Part shown: positions 36,000 to 44,040 of the stretch, one piece after another
How positions within the stretch are numbered: the first letter of the stretch is position 1
How the letters are laid out: each line of letters starts with the position of its first letter
Assembly (NCBI RefSeq): GCF_000420405.1
Contig: NZ_ATUW01000003.1
Coordinates: forward strand, 186,001 to 250,000
Source: Winkia neuii subsp. neuii DSM 8576
GTDB lineage: Bacteria > Actinomycetota > Actinomycetes > Actinomycetales > Actinomycetaceae
Direction: 5' to 3'
Length of the DNA: 64,000 bases
The notes under the pieces: model-generated
Seen by the model: only the letters and a program-made list of their open reading frames with translations
Told to the model about the DNA's origin: nothing
Database searches by the model: none
Program-made: the position numbers and the translations under genes

Positions 36000-37261
36000 T
36001 AGTTTTCAGTTTCCTTACGAACCGGAGACGGGGTGGGTTCCCGCCGCAAAAATTCCCACATTTGCCTGACCCAACTGACCTTTTTGGCGGTTTTGGCCCT
36101 AGTGGGCGCCCCTTCCTGGGCGGGGCTAGCCCCGTCGTCGTCCACAACCCGGATGGTCTGGTTTCCCCGAACTACGGCTTCCCACGAGGGCAGGGGTACC
36201 GTGCCCGTGAAGGGGGCAGGTTCACTGTTTCCAGCCGCAGCCTCGACTACGTCCAGCCAGTTTTCCCACACGTGCTTAATGCCGCCCCGATCGGGGGCAA
36301 GGCGCGCTAGGTCTGCTACCTGCTGGTTTTTCAACACTGCGTTCGGATCCATGAGCGACCAGGGCACGAGCACGAAGGCACGCTGGTGGGCGCGTGGGTG
36401 GGGCAAGGTTAGCGCCGGGTCCTGGCTAACGATTCCATCGATCGTGACGATGTCTATATCCAGCGTGCGCGGCCCCCAATGCTCGGTGCGCACGCGCCCG
36501 TGACTATTTTCGATTCGCGCGCACTCGTCCAGCAGCTCGCGAGGCGAGAGCGTGGTAGTAATTTCAAGTACCGCATTCAGATAGTCGGGCTGAGCCTTCT
36601 GCTCTGGGTCAATTACCGCAGCACTGCGCACCAGTGGCGAAACCCTTACCAGGTTTATTCCAGGAACCTTTTCAAGGTCGGCCACCGCCCGCCGCAACGT
36701 GACGACCGGGTCGGCAAGGTTGGCCCCCAGAGCCAAAACCGCCCCGCGGGCGTGTCCAGCTTGTTCTAAGGCTCCCTGGCCTGGCGCTGGAATCGACTCG
36801 GTAGCTTTGTCTAGGTCCGGCGGAAGTGGGGCAGCCTCCCCGTTAGGCAGGTCGCCGCCCTCGGCCGCAGCAAGGTCGGTGATCACCTGGTCCGTTTGAG
36901 CCCCGCGCCAAATGGTGACCGTTACGTCTTTTGCTTGAGCCTCGATCGGGGCCTCCGGCTTGTGGATGCGCACCCGGGTGGCGGCCGCACCTGATTCGAG
37001 GGCCACTCGCGCTACGTGTTCTGCTACCTGTTCTATAAGGTTCGAGGGCGGACCTGCGAGCACCGCCCGCACCTTTTCGGCAAGCACCGAATAGTCGATC
37101 GTGTTTTCTAAAGCGTCCGTGCTGCCCGCCCTTTTGGTGGAGGTAAATACGTCCACGTCGGCTGTAAAAGTCTGGCCCGTTTGCCGTTCGAAGTCGTAGA
37201 CGCCGTGTTTTCCGAGGGCGGTAATGCCTACCAGCGAGATGCAATCTTTGGGAGCGCTCAT
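35999..37261 (-). CDS. folBK: Dihydroneopterin aldolase-HPPK fusion
   Basis: A bifunctional folate enzyme. Residues ~1-120 are dihydroneopterin aldolase (LVGITALGKHGVYDFERQTG, then IEQVAEHVARVAL and VRIHKPEAPI). Residues ~170-325 are hydroxymethyldihydropterin pyrophosphokinase (LALGANLADP, HWGPRTLDIDIV, LPHPRAHQRAFVL). About 95 residues follow the kinase domain with no recognisable fold. ATG 37261 overlaps the folP stop as ATGA, which decides against an open frame starting 75 nt further upstream. 420 aa. Confidence 0.93.
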   Translation of the reverse strand: MSAPKDCISLVGITALGKHGVYDFERQTGQTFTADVDVFTSTKRAGSTDALENTIDYSVLAEKVRAVLAGPPSNLIEQVAEHVARVALESGAAATRVRIHKPEAPIEAQAKDVTVTIWRGAQTDQVITDLAAAEGGDLPNGEAAPLPPDLDKATESIPAPGQGALEQAGHARGAVLALGANLADPVVTLRRAVADLEKVPGINLVRVSPLVRSAAVIDPEQKAQPDYLNAVLEITTTLSPRELLDECARIENSHGRVRTEHWGPRTLDIDIVTIDGIVSQDPALTLPHPRAHQRAFVLVPWSLMDPNAVLKNQQVADLARLAPDRGGIKHVWENWLDVVEAAAGNSEPAPFTGTVPLPSWEAVVRGNQTIRVVDDDGASPAQEGAPTRAKTAKKVSWVRQMWEFLRREPTPSPVRKETEN

Positions 37262-38109
37262 TGCTTCCCCTCTAGCTCGCTCATCAGGTCGAGGGCGGCG
37301 CGAGTGCGGGCCACATCGTGTACGCGCACCCCCCACGCCCCACTGGCGCTGGCGAGGGCGGAAGTCGCCGCCGTAACCAGGTCCCGCTCGTGCGCCTTTA
37401 TGTTGCCCCGGTTGGCCGGCGCCTGGGTGCCGGCAGGGACCGCGCTCTCTAAAAAGCGTTTGCGAGACGTGCCGATGAGTACTTTTCCGCAGGGGCTGGC
37501 GGAGGCTAATTCGGCGGTGGCACCGAGCAGGGACCAGGATTGGGCGGGAGTTTTAGCGAACCCCAGGCCCGGATCCCAGATGATTCGGGAGGGCGAGACG
37601 CCGGCGCGAATAAATTTGTCGGTGTTTAGGCGCAGCTCGTCGATTACTGTGGGCACTACGCCTTCGGGATAGCTGGCGAGTTGGTCCATTGTGTCGGGGG
37701 TTCCGCGCATGTGTTGCAGTATGTAGTCGCAATCGGAGTCGGCAATTACCGAGACCATGTCTGGGTCGTAGGCTCCGCCCGAGATGTCGTTTATTATCTG
37801 CGCCCCTAGATCCAGCACGTATTCGGCAGTGGCAGCGTGAATTGTGTCGACCGAAACGGTAATGCCCGAGCTCACGAGTTCTTGGACTACCTGCCCGACG
37901 CGCCTAATTTCCTCGGTGGGGCTGATGCGGGTTGATCCTGGCCGCGTAGATTCGCCACCCACGTCAATGAGGTCGGCACCTACGCGCACCGCATTCTTGG
38001 CGTATTCGATTGCCTCTTGGGGACGCTGGTGGTCGCCACCGTCCGAAAAGGAATCGGGAGTTACGTTGCAGACCGCCATCAACAAGGTTTTCATACTGGA
38101 GCTACTCAC
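37258..38109 (-). CDS. folP: Dihydropteroate synthase
   Basis: FolP joins p-aminobenzoate to dihydropterin pyrophosphate and is the sulfonamide target. Signatures are NVTPDSFSDGGDH (~15), DVGGESTRPGST (~48), INDISGG, DPGLGFAKT (~172) and RKRF. 283 aa. GTG 38109 is favoured because a -10 element TAGGGT ends 6 nt before it, which would make it leaderless. An ATG five codons later has no ribosome site either. Confidence 0.94.
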   Translation of the reverse strand: MSSSSMKTLLMAVCNVTPDSFSDGGDHQRPQEAIEYAKNAVRVGADLIDVGGESTRPGSTRISPTEEIRRVGQVVQELVSSGITVSVDTIHAATAEYVLDLGAQIINDISGGAYDPDMVSVIADSDCDYILQHMRGTPDTMDQLASYPEGVVPTVIDELRLNTDKFIRAGVSPSRIIWDPGLGFAKTPAQSWSLLGATAELASASPCGKVLIGTSRKRFLESAVPAGTQAPANRGNIKAHERDLVTAATSALASASGAWGVRVHDVARTRAALDLMSELEGKQ

Positions 38110-38115
38110 CCTTTA

Positions 38116-38121
38116 ACCCTA
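38116..38121 (-). promoter_or_regulatory. -10 element TAGGGT for leaderless folP
   Basis: Read on the minus strand, TAGGGT ends 6 nt before the folP GTG. It probably drives folP-folBK-DUF3180, now cut off from folE, which lies 5.3 kb upstream. Confidence 0.5.
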
Positions 38122-38379
38122 GCGAAAACAGACAATCTTCGGAGTAGTCGACGCGGGCGCGGACTCAAAACCGAAGTCCCATCGGCAAATCATGGCAAAT
38201 CCTGTTTTAGCTCTTATTTGGGACAACAATTTCGCGAGATTAAAATTACTTAACTCAGCAACTAAATCTTCTCCCTCTCACCCTAGCCGGGAATCTCACA
38301 AAGGCCTACAACTAGCACCTTCGCATAAGAATGCGAGTTAGCCATACCACAAAGAAGCAGTTGCGCATGGGCTTTTACG

Positions 38380-38414
38380 GCAAATTTGCAAAAGTGGTGC
38401 TCGCAACACATTAA
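38380..38414 (+). promoter_or_regulatory. Candidate promoter with palindrome upstream of speF
   Basis: TTGCAA (38386-38391) and CATTAA (38409-38414) are 17 bp apart. The -10 is weak (three of six). Transcription would begin at the ATG of the candidate leader frame at 38422. A perfect 10-bp palindrome GCAAATTTGC (38380-38389) overlaps the -35 and could be an operator. A further small hairpin, TCGCAT/ATGCGA, lies at 38321-38336. Confidence 0.35.
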
Positions 38415-38421
38415 ACCCTGT

Positions 38422-38532
38422 ATGACCTGCATGTTTTACATCTTTTTTACGCACCATATCCCATTTGATCAGCAGTTATCACCTGCAGCTTTGACCGACT
38501 TTAGTCCTTTGCGAATCGGGTTACAGATGTAA
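38422..38532 (+). CDS. Candidate 36-aa leader peptide upstream of speF
   Basis: An open frame of 36 codons plus TAA begins MTCMFYIFFTHHIPFDQQ and ends LRIGLQM. It lies 100 bp before the speF start, where enterobacteria have the ornithine-sensing leader speFL. The sequence is not similar to E. coli SpeFL. There is no Shine-Dalgarno sequence; translation would need a leaderless transcript from the promoter at 38386-38414. It could be a chance frame. Confidence 0.3.
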   Translation: MTCMFYIFFTHHIPFDQQLSPAALTDFSPLRIGLQM

Positions 38533-38535
38533 AAC
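38433..38535. repeat. 11-bp inverted repeat pair in the speF upstream region
   Basis: GTTTTACATCT at 38433-38443 and its exact reverse complement AGATGTAAAAC at 38525-38535 are 81 bp apart. The second copy is part of TTACA-GA-TGTAA. They could be two binding sites of one regulator, or the two arms of an RNA stem enclosing the leader frame. Confidence 0.6.
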
Positions 38536-38547
38536 TGGGATCGGCGT

Positions 38548-38596
38548 AACACGGTTCTACAGTCGTGTTTGCTCTGACGGCATTGAATGTTGTCAG
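38548..38596 (+). promoter_or_regulatory. Two tandem RNA hairpins before speF
   Basis: Hairpin 1: AACACGGTT (38548-38556) pairs with AGTCGTGTT (38561-38569) around a 4-nt loop, with two G-U pairs. Hairpin 2: CTGACGGCA (38574-38582) pairs with TGTTGTCAG (38588-38596) around TTGAA, also with two G-U pairs. The G-U pairs suggest RNA rather than a DNA operator. Hairpin 2 ends about 22 nt before the ribosome site; the sequence after it is AT-rich (GATTTTAATACTT). Confidence 0.45.
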
Positions 38597-38632
38597 CAGA
38601 TTTTAATACTTACTTCAGAAGGGGTGAGTTCT

Positions 38633-40825
38633 TTGGCCAAACAGGGCAAAGTAGCGCTTAGCTCTACACTGTTTGAGATAGAGAATGAATTCGTTCCGAC
38701 CGACCGCGAAGTGGTCTGCGTCGAGGACACCGACTACACCGATGTATCTGTAGTCATTTTAGACGAGGAAGATCTAGGAAACGGGACTCTCCAGCGGATT
38801 ACCGACACTGGCTGGGGGATCCCGGTATTCTCCGTTGCTGGCGACAAGAGCCCTGAATCCTTCGAAGGCATTTACGGCGTTATTTCGCCCGATGCTGGCC
38901 AGGCCGAATTCTACGGTCGCAAGATCGAAGAGGCTGCCCGCAAGTACGACGACAAGGTCCTGCCTCCGTTCTTCGGCTCGCTCGTGAAGTACCACGAAAA
39001 AGGCTTCACCGCCTTTGACTGCCCCGGACACCAGGGTGGCCAGTTCTACCGCAAGCACCCCGCCGGGCGCCGTTTCTTCGACTTCTACGGCGACAACGTC
39101 TTCCGCACCGACCTTTGCAACGCCGACGTTTCAATGGGCGACTTGCTGATCCACGATGGCCCGCCGGCTGCCGCAACTCAGAACGCTGCCAAGATTTTCA
39201 ACGCTGACAATACTTGGTTCATTCTGAACGGTACTTCCGCCTCTAACCAGGTGGTGCTGAACGCCCTGCTCACTCCCGGTGACATGGTTTTGTTCGACCG
39301 CAACAACCACAAGTCCGTCCACCTGGGTGCTCTAACCCAGGCCGGTGCCGATCCCGTTTACCTCGAGACCGGGCGCAACGCCTTCGGCCTCATCGGCGGT
39401 ATCGATTCGCACTGCTTCGACGAGGATTACCTGCGCGAGCGCGTAGCTAAGGTAAACCCCGACAAGAAGGACGAAAAGCGTCCGTTCCGCCTCGCTGTCA
39501 TTCAGCTGGGCACCTACGACGGCACCATTTACAACGCCCGCCAGGTTGTCGACAAGATTGGCCACCTGTGCGACTACATTCTGTTCGACTCCGCTTGGGT
39601 CGGCTACGAACAGTGGATTCCTATGATGGCTCCCTGCTCGCCGATGAAGCTGGAACTTGGACCAGAAGATCCGGGCATCATCGTCACCCAGTCTGTACAC
39701 AAGCAGCAGGCTGGCTTCTCGCAGGCCTCGCAGATCCACAAGAAGGATTCGCACATCAAGGGCCAGGACCGCTACGTCAACTTCGACCAGTTCAACGCGT
39801 CCTACATGATGCACGCCTCCACCAGCCCCTACTACCCGCTGTTCGCATCCTTGGACGTCAACGCCCAGATGCACGCCAACGGCAACGGCGAGAAACTGTG
39901 GGCTGACGCGGTTCGCGTGGGTATCGAGACCCGCAAGATGATCCTGCGGAACTGCCATCTGATCAAGCCGTTCGTGCCGCCGACTGTAGATGGCAAGCCT
40001 TGGGAGGACGCAGACACCGAGGAGATCGCTAAGGAACGCAAGTACTTCGAATTTGTTCCCGGCGAATCCTGGCACGGCTTCGATTCTTACGAGAAGGGGC
40101 AGTACTTCGTCGACCCGATGAAGCTGCTGCTTACCACTCCCGGCCTGATCAACAAGACCGGCGGCTTTGAGTACGAGGACTTCGGCATTCCTGCCAACAT
40201 CCTCTGCTACTACCTGCGTACCCAGAATTTCATTCCGGAAAAGAACGACCTCAACTCGATTCTGTTCCTGATGACTCCGGCAGAAACCCTCTCCAAGATG
40301 GAGGATTTGGTTTCCGCTCTGGTCCGTTTCGAGAAGCTAGTTGACGAGGACGCCCCGCTGGCCGAGGTGCTGCCCGACATTTACGCCGCCAACCACGAGC
40401 GCTACGAGGGCTACACCATTCGCCAGCTTTGCCAGGAGATGCACGACTTCTACAAGGATCGCACCGTTGCCCAGCTGCAGAAGGACATGTTCCGCGAGGA
40501 ACACTTCCCCGAGGTTGCTACCAGCACCCAGCAGGCAAACTTCGCGTTCCTACGCGGGCAGATCGACTTCATTCCGATCGAAGAGGCCGAAGGCCGCGTC
40601 GCTGCCGAGGGCGCTCTGCCCTACCCTCCGGGCATCATCTGTGTTGCTCCGGGCGAGGTATGGTCCGACACCCAGCTCAAGTACTTCATGGCCCTTGAGG
40701 AAGGCATCAACGTGCTCCCCGGTTTCGCTCCCGAACTCCAGGGTGTCCACATGGTCACCGAGGAAGACGGACGCCAGCGCGCTTACGGCTACGTGCTGAA
40801 GGAAGAAGCACTCAAAGAAAACTAA
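38633..40825 (+). CDS. speF: Ornithine decarboxylase, inducible type
   Basis: A PLP enzyme of the large bacterial Orn/Lys/Arg decarboxylase family. An N-terminal wing domain (~1-110) precedes the PLP domain. The Schiff-base lysine is K357 in SVHKQQAGFSQASQIHKKDS, which matches E. coli ornithine decarboxylases almost exactly. 730 aa, as in SpeC/SpeF. I prefer TTG 38633 because AGAAGGGG lies 8 nt upstream; the GTG at 38624 sits inside that ribosome site. Followed 44 bp later by the antiporter gene, so the pair converts ornithine to putrescine and exports it, consuming protons. Confidence 0.93.
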   Translation: MAKQGKVALSSTLFEIENEFVPTDREVVCVEDTDYTDVSVVILDEEDLGNGTLQRITDTGWGIPVFSVAGDKSPESFEGIYGVISPDAGQAEFYGRKIEEAARKYDDKVLPPFFGSLVKYHEKGFTAFDCPGHQGGQFYRKHPAGRRFFDFYGDNVFRTDLCNADVSMGDLLIHDGPPAAATQNAAKIFNADNTWFILNGTSASNQVVLNALLTPGDMVLFDRNNHKSVHLGALTQAGADPVYLETGRNAFGLIGGIDSHCFDEDYLRERVAKVNPDKKDEKRPFRLAVIQLGTYDGTIYNARQVVDKIGHLCDYILFDSAWVGYEQWIPMMAPCSPMKLELGPEDPGIIVTQSVHKQQAGFSQASQIHKKDSHIKGQDRYVNFDQFNASYMMHASTSPYYPLFASLDVNAQMHANGNGEKLWADAVRVGIETRKMILRNCHLIKPFVPPTVDGKPWEDADTEEIAKERKYFEFVPGESWHGFDSYEKGQYFVDPMKLLLTTPGLINKTGGFEYEDFGIPANILCYYLRTQNFIPEKNDLNSILFLMTPAETLSKMEDLVSALVRFEKLVDEDAPLAEVLPDIYAANHERYEGYTIRQLCQEMHDFYKDRTVAQLQKDMFREEHFPEVATSTQQANFAFLRGQIDFIPIEEAEGRVAAEGALPYPPGIICVAPGEVWSDTQLKYFMALEEGINVLPGFAPELQGVHMVTEEDGRQRAYGYVLKEEALKEN

Positions 40826-40869
40826 GGCAACCCTTTTAGTACTCTCATCTCGCAGACACAAGGAAATAT

Positions 40870-42321
40870 ATGTCAGACACTAAAAGCGCTCCTGATAAGA
40901 AGCGCATGAGCGTAGTGCAGCTGACGGTGCTCACCATGGTTAACATGATGGGCTCTGGCATCATTATGCTCCCCACTAAGCTGGCCCAGGTCGGTACGAT
41001 CTCGATTCTTTCGTGGATCATTACTGCTGGTGGCGCGACTTTGCTGGCGTACGCGTTCGCGAAGGCGGGCCGCTACACCAAGAAGCCGGGCGGCATGGGC
41101 GGCTACGCAGAATACACATTTGGTAAGTCAGGTAACTTCCTAACTAACTTCGCCTACTTCATTTCGCTAGTGATCGCTAACATCGCAATCGCCATTTCGG
41201 CGGTTGGCTACGCCCTCAGCCTGTTCCAGGTTGACACTGGCAACATGGACAAAGGCCCGCTGCTAGTTGGCGTTCTTACCATCGTGACGCTTTGGCTAGC
41301 CACCGTTTTGAACTTCGGTGGTGCCCGCATTACCGGCCAGCTTTCGACGTTCACTATCTGGGGCGTGATCATTCCCGTCGTAGGTATTTCGATCATCGGC
41401 TGGTTCTGGTTCAGCGGCCACATGTGGGTTGACGCTTGGAACCCGCACCACATGGGTACCTTCCCCGCGATCAGCGCCTCTATCGCAATGACCCTGTGGG
41501 GCTTCTTGGGAATCGAGTCGGCGTCGGCCAACTCCGACTCCGTCGAGAACCCCGAGAAGAACGTGCCCCTGGCAGTTCTTGGTGGCTGCCTGGGTGCGGC
41601 CGCGATGTACATCGTGTCCACCAACGTCATGTTCGGCATTGTCGACTATAAGGACCTTGCTAACTCCAATGGCCCGTTCGGCCTCGCGTTCTCGCAGATG
41701 TTCAACCCGACCATCGGCAAGATCGTGCTGGCAATGATGGTGATCTCGTGCTTCGGCTCCCTGCTGGGCTGGCAGTTCACCATTGCCCAGGTGGCCCGTT
41801 CGCTGGCTCTGGAAGGTATGATGCCGAAGGCCTTCACCAAGGTCACCAAGGCAAACGCCCCTATCGTTGGCATGGTCATTATTACTATCGCCCAGACTCT
41901 GCTTTCGCTGATGACAATCAGCCCAAGCTTGTCCGAGCAGTTCGAGGTACTGGTAAATCTTGCGGTCATCACAAACGTGGTCCCCTACATCCTTTGCATG
42001 GGTTCACTGATGGTTATGCAGAAGGTTGCCAACGTACCGAAGCGCGAGGCACGCGTTACCAATACCATCGCGATTATCGCCGGCATTTACAGCTGCTACG
42101 CGCTCTACACTGCGGGCGAGTCTGCGATGATGGGCGGCGCCCTAGTCTTCTTCTTCAGCTTCTTGCTGTTCGGCCTGGCTGCTCCTAAGGTCATGGACCT
42201 GAAGGGCTACAAGCACGAAGTAGACGAAAACTCTAGGCTGTCTGACCACTACTCTGCCGATAAGGACGATCTGCTCACAAGCGGTTCTTCCAAGGTAGAG
42301 GGCGAGCCAGAAGCTCTGTAG
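40870..42321 (+). CDS. potE: Putrescine:ornithine antiporter
   Basis: An APC-superfamily exchanger with about 12 helices. Long stretches match my memory of E. coli PotE, for example TVLTMVNMMGSGIIMLPTKL, KPGGMGGYAEYTFGKSGN, NFGGARITGQ, VDAWNPHH and SCFGSLLGWQFTIAQV. It exports putrescine in exchange for ornithine. The C-terminus has about 40 extra polar residues. Gene order speF-potE is the same as in enterobacteria. 483 aa, followed by a strong terminator. Confidence 0.93.
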   Translation: MSDTKSAPDKKRMSVVQLTVLTMVNMMGSGIIMLPTKLAQVGTISILSWIITAGGATLLAYAFAKAGRYTKKPGGMGGYAEYTFGKSGNFLTNFAYFISLVIANIAIAISAVGYALSLFQVDTGNMDKGPLLVGVLTIVTLWLATVLNFGGARITGQLSTFTIWGVIIPVVGISIIGWFWFSGHMWVDAWNPHHMGTFPAISASIAMTLWGFLGIESASANSDSVENPEKNVPLAVLGGCLGAAAMYIVSTNVMFGIVDYKDLANSNGPFGLAFSQMFNPTIGKIVLAMMVISCFGSLLGWQFTIAQVARSLALEGMMPKAFTKVTKANAPIVGMVIITIAQTLLSLMTISPSLSEQFEVLVNLAVITNVVPYILCMGSLMVMQKVANVPKREARVTNTIAIIAGIYSCYALYTAGESAMMGGALVFFFSFLLFGLAAPKVMDLKGYKHEVDENSRLSDHYSADKDDLLTSGSSKVEGEPEAL

Positions 42322-42337
42322 GCTTAGCCTAAACCAC

Positions 42338-42379
42338 AAGAGTGTGGCGTGGCGGCTCCTGCCGTCACGCCACACTCTT
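42338..42379 (+). terminator. Strong hairpin terminator after potE
   Basis: A 19-bp stem with one G-U pair (42338-42356 with 42361-42379) closes on the loop TCCT. It begins AAGAGTGTGGCG and ends CGCCACACTCTT. No long T run follows. It marks the right end of the speF-potE unit. Confidence 0.85.
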
Positions 42380-42443
42380 CATCTGTGGCCCGCATAAATA
42401 ACACGTCAATATTCCATCTTTTCCCCCACGAAAGCACCCGTAG

Positions 42444-43349
42444 ATGTTTCCCACCCCCCTCAGATCCGCCGGCACACTTCTGCCCAGCTTGGGGCTGATT
42501 TTAGCCACCTCAATTTGGGGCTCCATGTTCTTTATGATCAAGAAAGTAACCACCGAGTTGCCGGTGTTTGACTTTCTGGGCTGGCGCTTCGTGCTCACAG
42601 CGGTCTTCACCTTCTTGATATTTCGCCGGCGAGTCCTGTGGGCTTCTAAAACGGCCTGGTGGTACGGGCTGGCGCTAGCCTGCCTCTACGTGGGAGCCCA
42701 GTACCTGGAATCGATAGGGCTGGCGTCAGTAGATGCTTCCGTATCCGGTTTCATAACCGGCATGTACGCGGTGATAACTCCAGTTTTGCTACTCCTCATG
42801 TACAGGCAGCCCCCCAAGCCCATAGTTATCTACACCTCTGCGGTAGCTACCCTGGGACTGGCGATCTTGTCACTGCGAGGCCTAAGTTTTGGCCTCGGCG
42901 AAACCTATACGCTGGCCGGTTCCGTGTGCTACTCGCTGCACATCGTATTGTTAGGTCGCTTTTCCAAGCGAACTGATTCCCAAACATTGGCCTCAACCCA
43001 ACTCATCATGATGGGCGCGCTGTCGCTGTTGCTTGCAGCGCCCGGGGGAATACAGGTACCTAAGACGGCCTTCACGTGGTTCGCCCTGTTTTATATGGCT
43101 CTGCTGGGCGGATCACTGGCCATGCTCTTACAGACCTGGGCCCAGTCGCGCATCAGCCAGACCAGGGTCGCAATCATCATGACCTGCGAGCCAGTATTCG
43201 CCGCCGTCACGGCAATTATTTTCGGAGGAGAACCACTCACCTTGCGCCTAGTAATCGGCGGAGGCCTGATCGTGGCAGCAATTTTAGCTTCAGAACTCAC
43301 CTCAGCCCGAAAAGCAAAAACCCGTGCGCGCGTCGAGAGCAAAAGCTAG
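42444..43349 (+). CDS. EamA/DMT-family transporter
   Basis: Ten membrane helices in two EamA repeats: ATSIWGSMFFMIKKV with WRFVLTAVFTFLIF in the first, and ALLGGSLAMLLQTWAQ with IMTCEPVFAAVTAIIFGGEP in the second. The second repeat ends with a basic tail. Members export amino acids and other metabolites; the substrate is unknown. 301 aa. No clear ribosome site. It belongs to the plus-strand stretch that separates folP from folE. Confidence 0.88.
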   Translation: MFPTPLRSAGTLLPSLGLILATSIWGSMFFMIKKVTTELPVFDFLGWRFVLTAVFTFLIFRRRVLWASKTAWWYGLALACLYVGAQYLESIGLASVDASVSGFITGMYAVITPVLLLLMYRQPPKPIVIYTSAVATLGLAILSLRGLSFGLGETYTLAGSVCYSLHIVLLGRFSKRTDSQTLASTQLIMMGALSLLLAAPGGIQVPKTAFTWFALFYMALLGGSLAMLLQTWAQSRISQTRVAIIMTCEPVFAAVTAIIFGGEPLTLRLVIGGGLIVAAILASELTSARKAKTRARVESKS

Positions 43350-43444
43350 CCGAACGCCCGCCCCCCCGCACGTGCCCCGCTCCACTTCTGTAAAGAACAA
43401 ACACAGGTGCCGCCGCAGCTGCGCAACCCCGGGGCAAGTAAGTT

Positions 43445-44014
43445 CTAACCGGTAATGAGCCGCAAAACTTCGGCTCTGGTAGCCTGGTTCCTGCGCATCT
43501 GCCCGCGCAAAGCTGAAGTCACAGTCTTAGCCCCGGGCTTTTTAATACCTCTCATGGTCATGCACAGGTGCTCGCCCTCTAAAACTACCGCTACCCCGGC
43601 AGCGTGCAGCTTCTGGGAAAGGGCGTCGGCAATCTGGGCAGTAAGACGTTCTTGCACCTGAGGTTTGCGGGCAAAGCCCTCGACACACCTAGCAATTTTG
43701 GACAAACCGGTAACCTTGCCGTGAGCGGGCAAATACGCCACATTTGCCATCCCAAAGAACGGCAGCAGGTGGTGCTCACACACTGAGTAGAAGGGGATGT
43801 CGCGAATCAGCACAATCTCGTCAGTGCCAACCTCGAATTGTTTCTGGAGGTGTTCGGAAGGATCCTCGTGCAACCCCACCGACAGTTCCTTCCACGCCCT
43901 GGCAACCCTGTCGGGAGTTTCTTCTAATCCAGGACGGGAAGGATCCTCCCCTATCGCACACAGCAGCTCGTAAGCTGCTCTGCGCGCGCGCTCGTAATCG
44001 AATTCTCTACTCAT
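43445..44014 (-). CDS. folE: GTP cyclohydrolase I
   Basis: FolE converts GTP to dihydroneopterin triphosphate, the first step to folate. The zinc ligands are in [10 protein letters not shown] (~84) and [16 protein letters not shown] (~137), and the C-terminal motif is [11 protein letters not shown]. 189 aa, normal. It follows ftsH by 26 bp on the same strand. folP-folBK, which would be expected next, lie 5.3 kb further on. Confidence 0.95.
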   Translation of the reverse strand: MSREFDYERARRAAYELLCAIGEDPSRPGLEETPDRVARAWKELSVGLHEDPSEHLQKQFEVGTDEIVLIRDIPFYSVCEHHLLPFFGMANVAYLPAHGKVTGLSKIARCVEGFARKPQVQERLTAQIADALSQKLHAAGVAVVLEGEHLCMTMRGIKKPGAKTVTSALRGQMRRNQATRAEVLRLITG

Positions 44015-44040
44015 TACCGTATTTCGCCAGCTGAAACTAT

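Noticed and set aside
39332-40075. Minus-strand frame of 247 codons opposite speF
   Set aside because: Shadow of the decarboxylase; composition rich in Val, Leu and Arg as expected from antisense reading.
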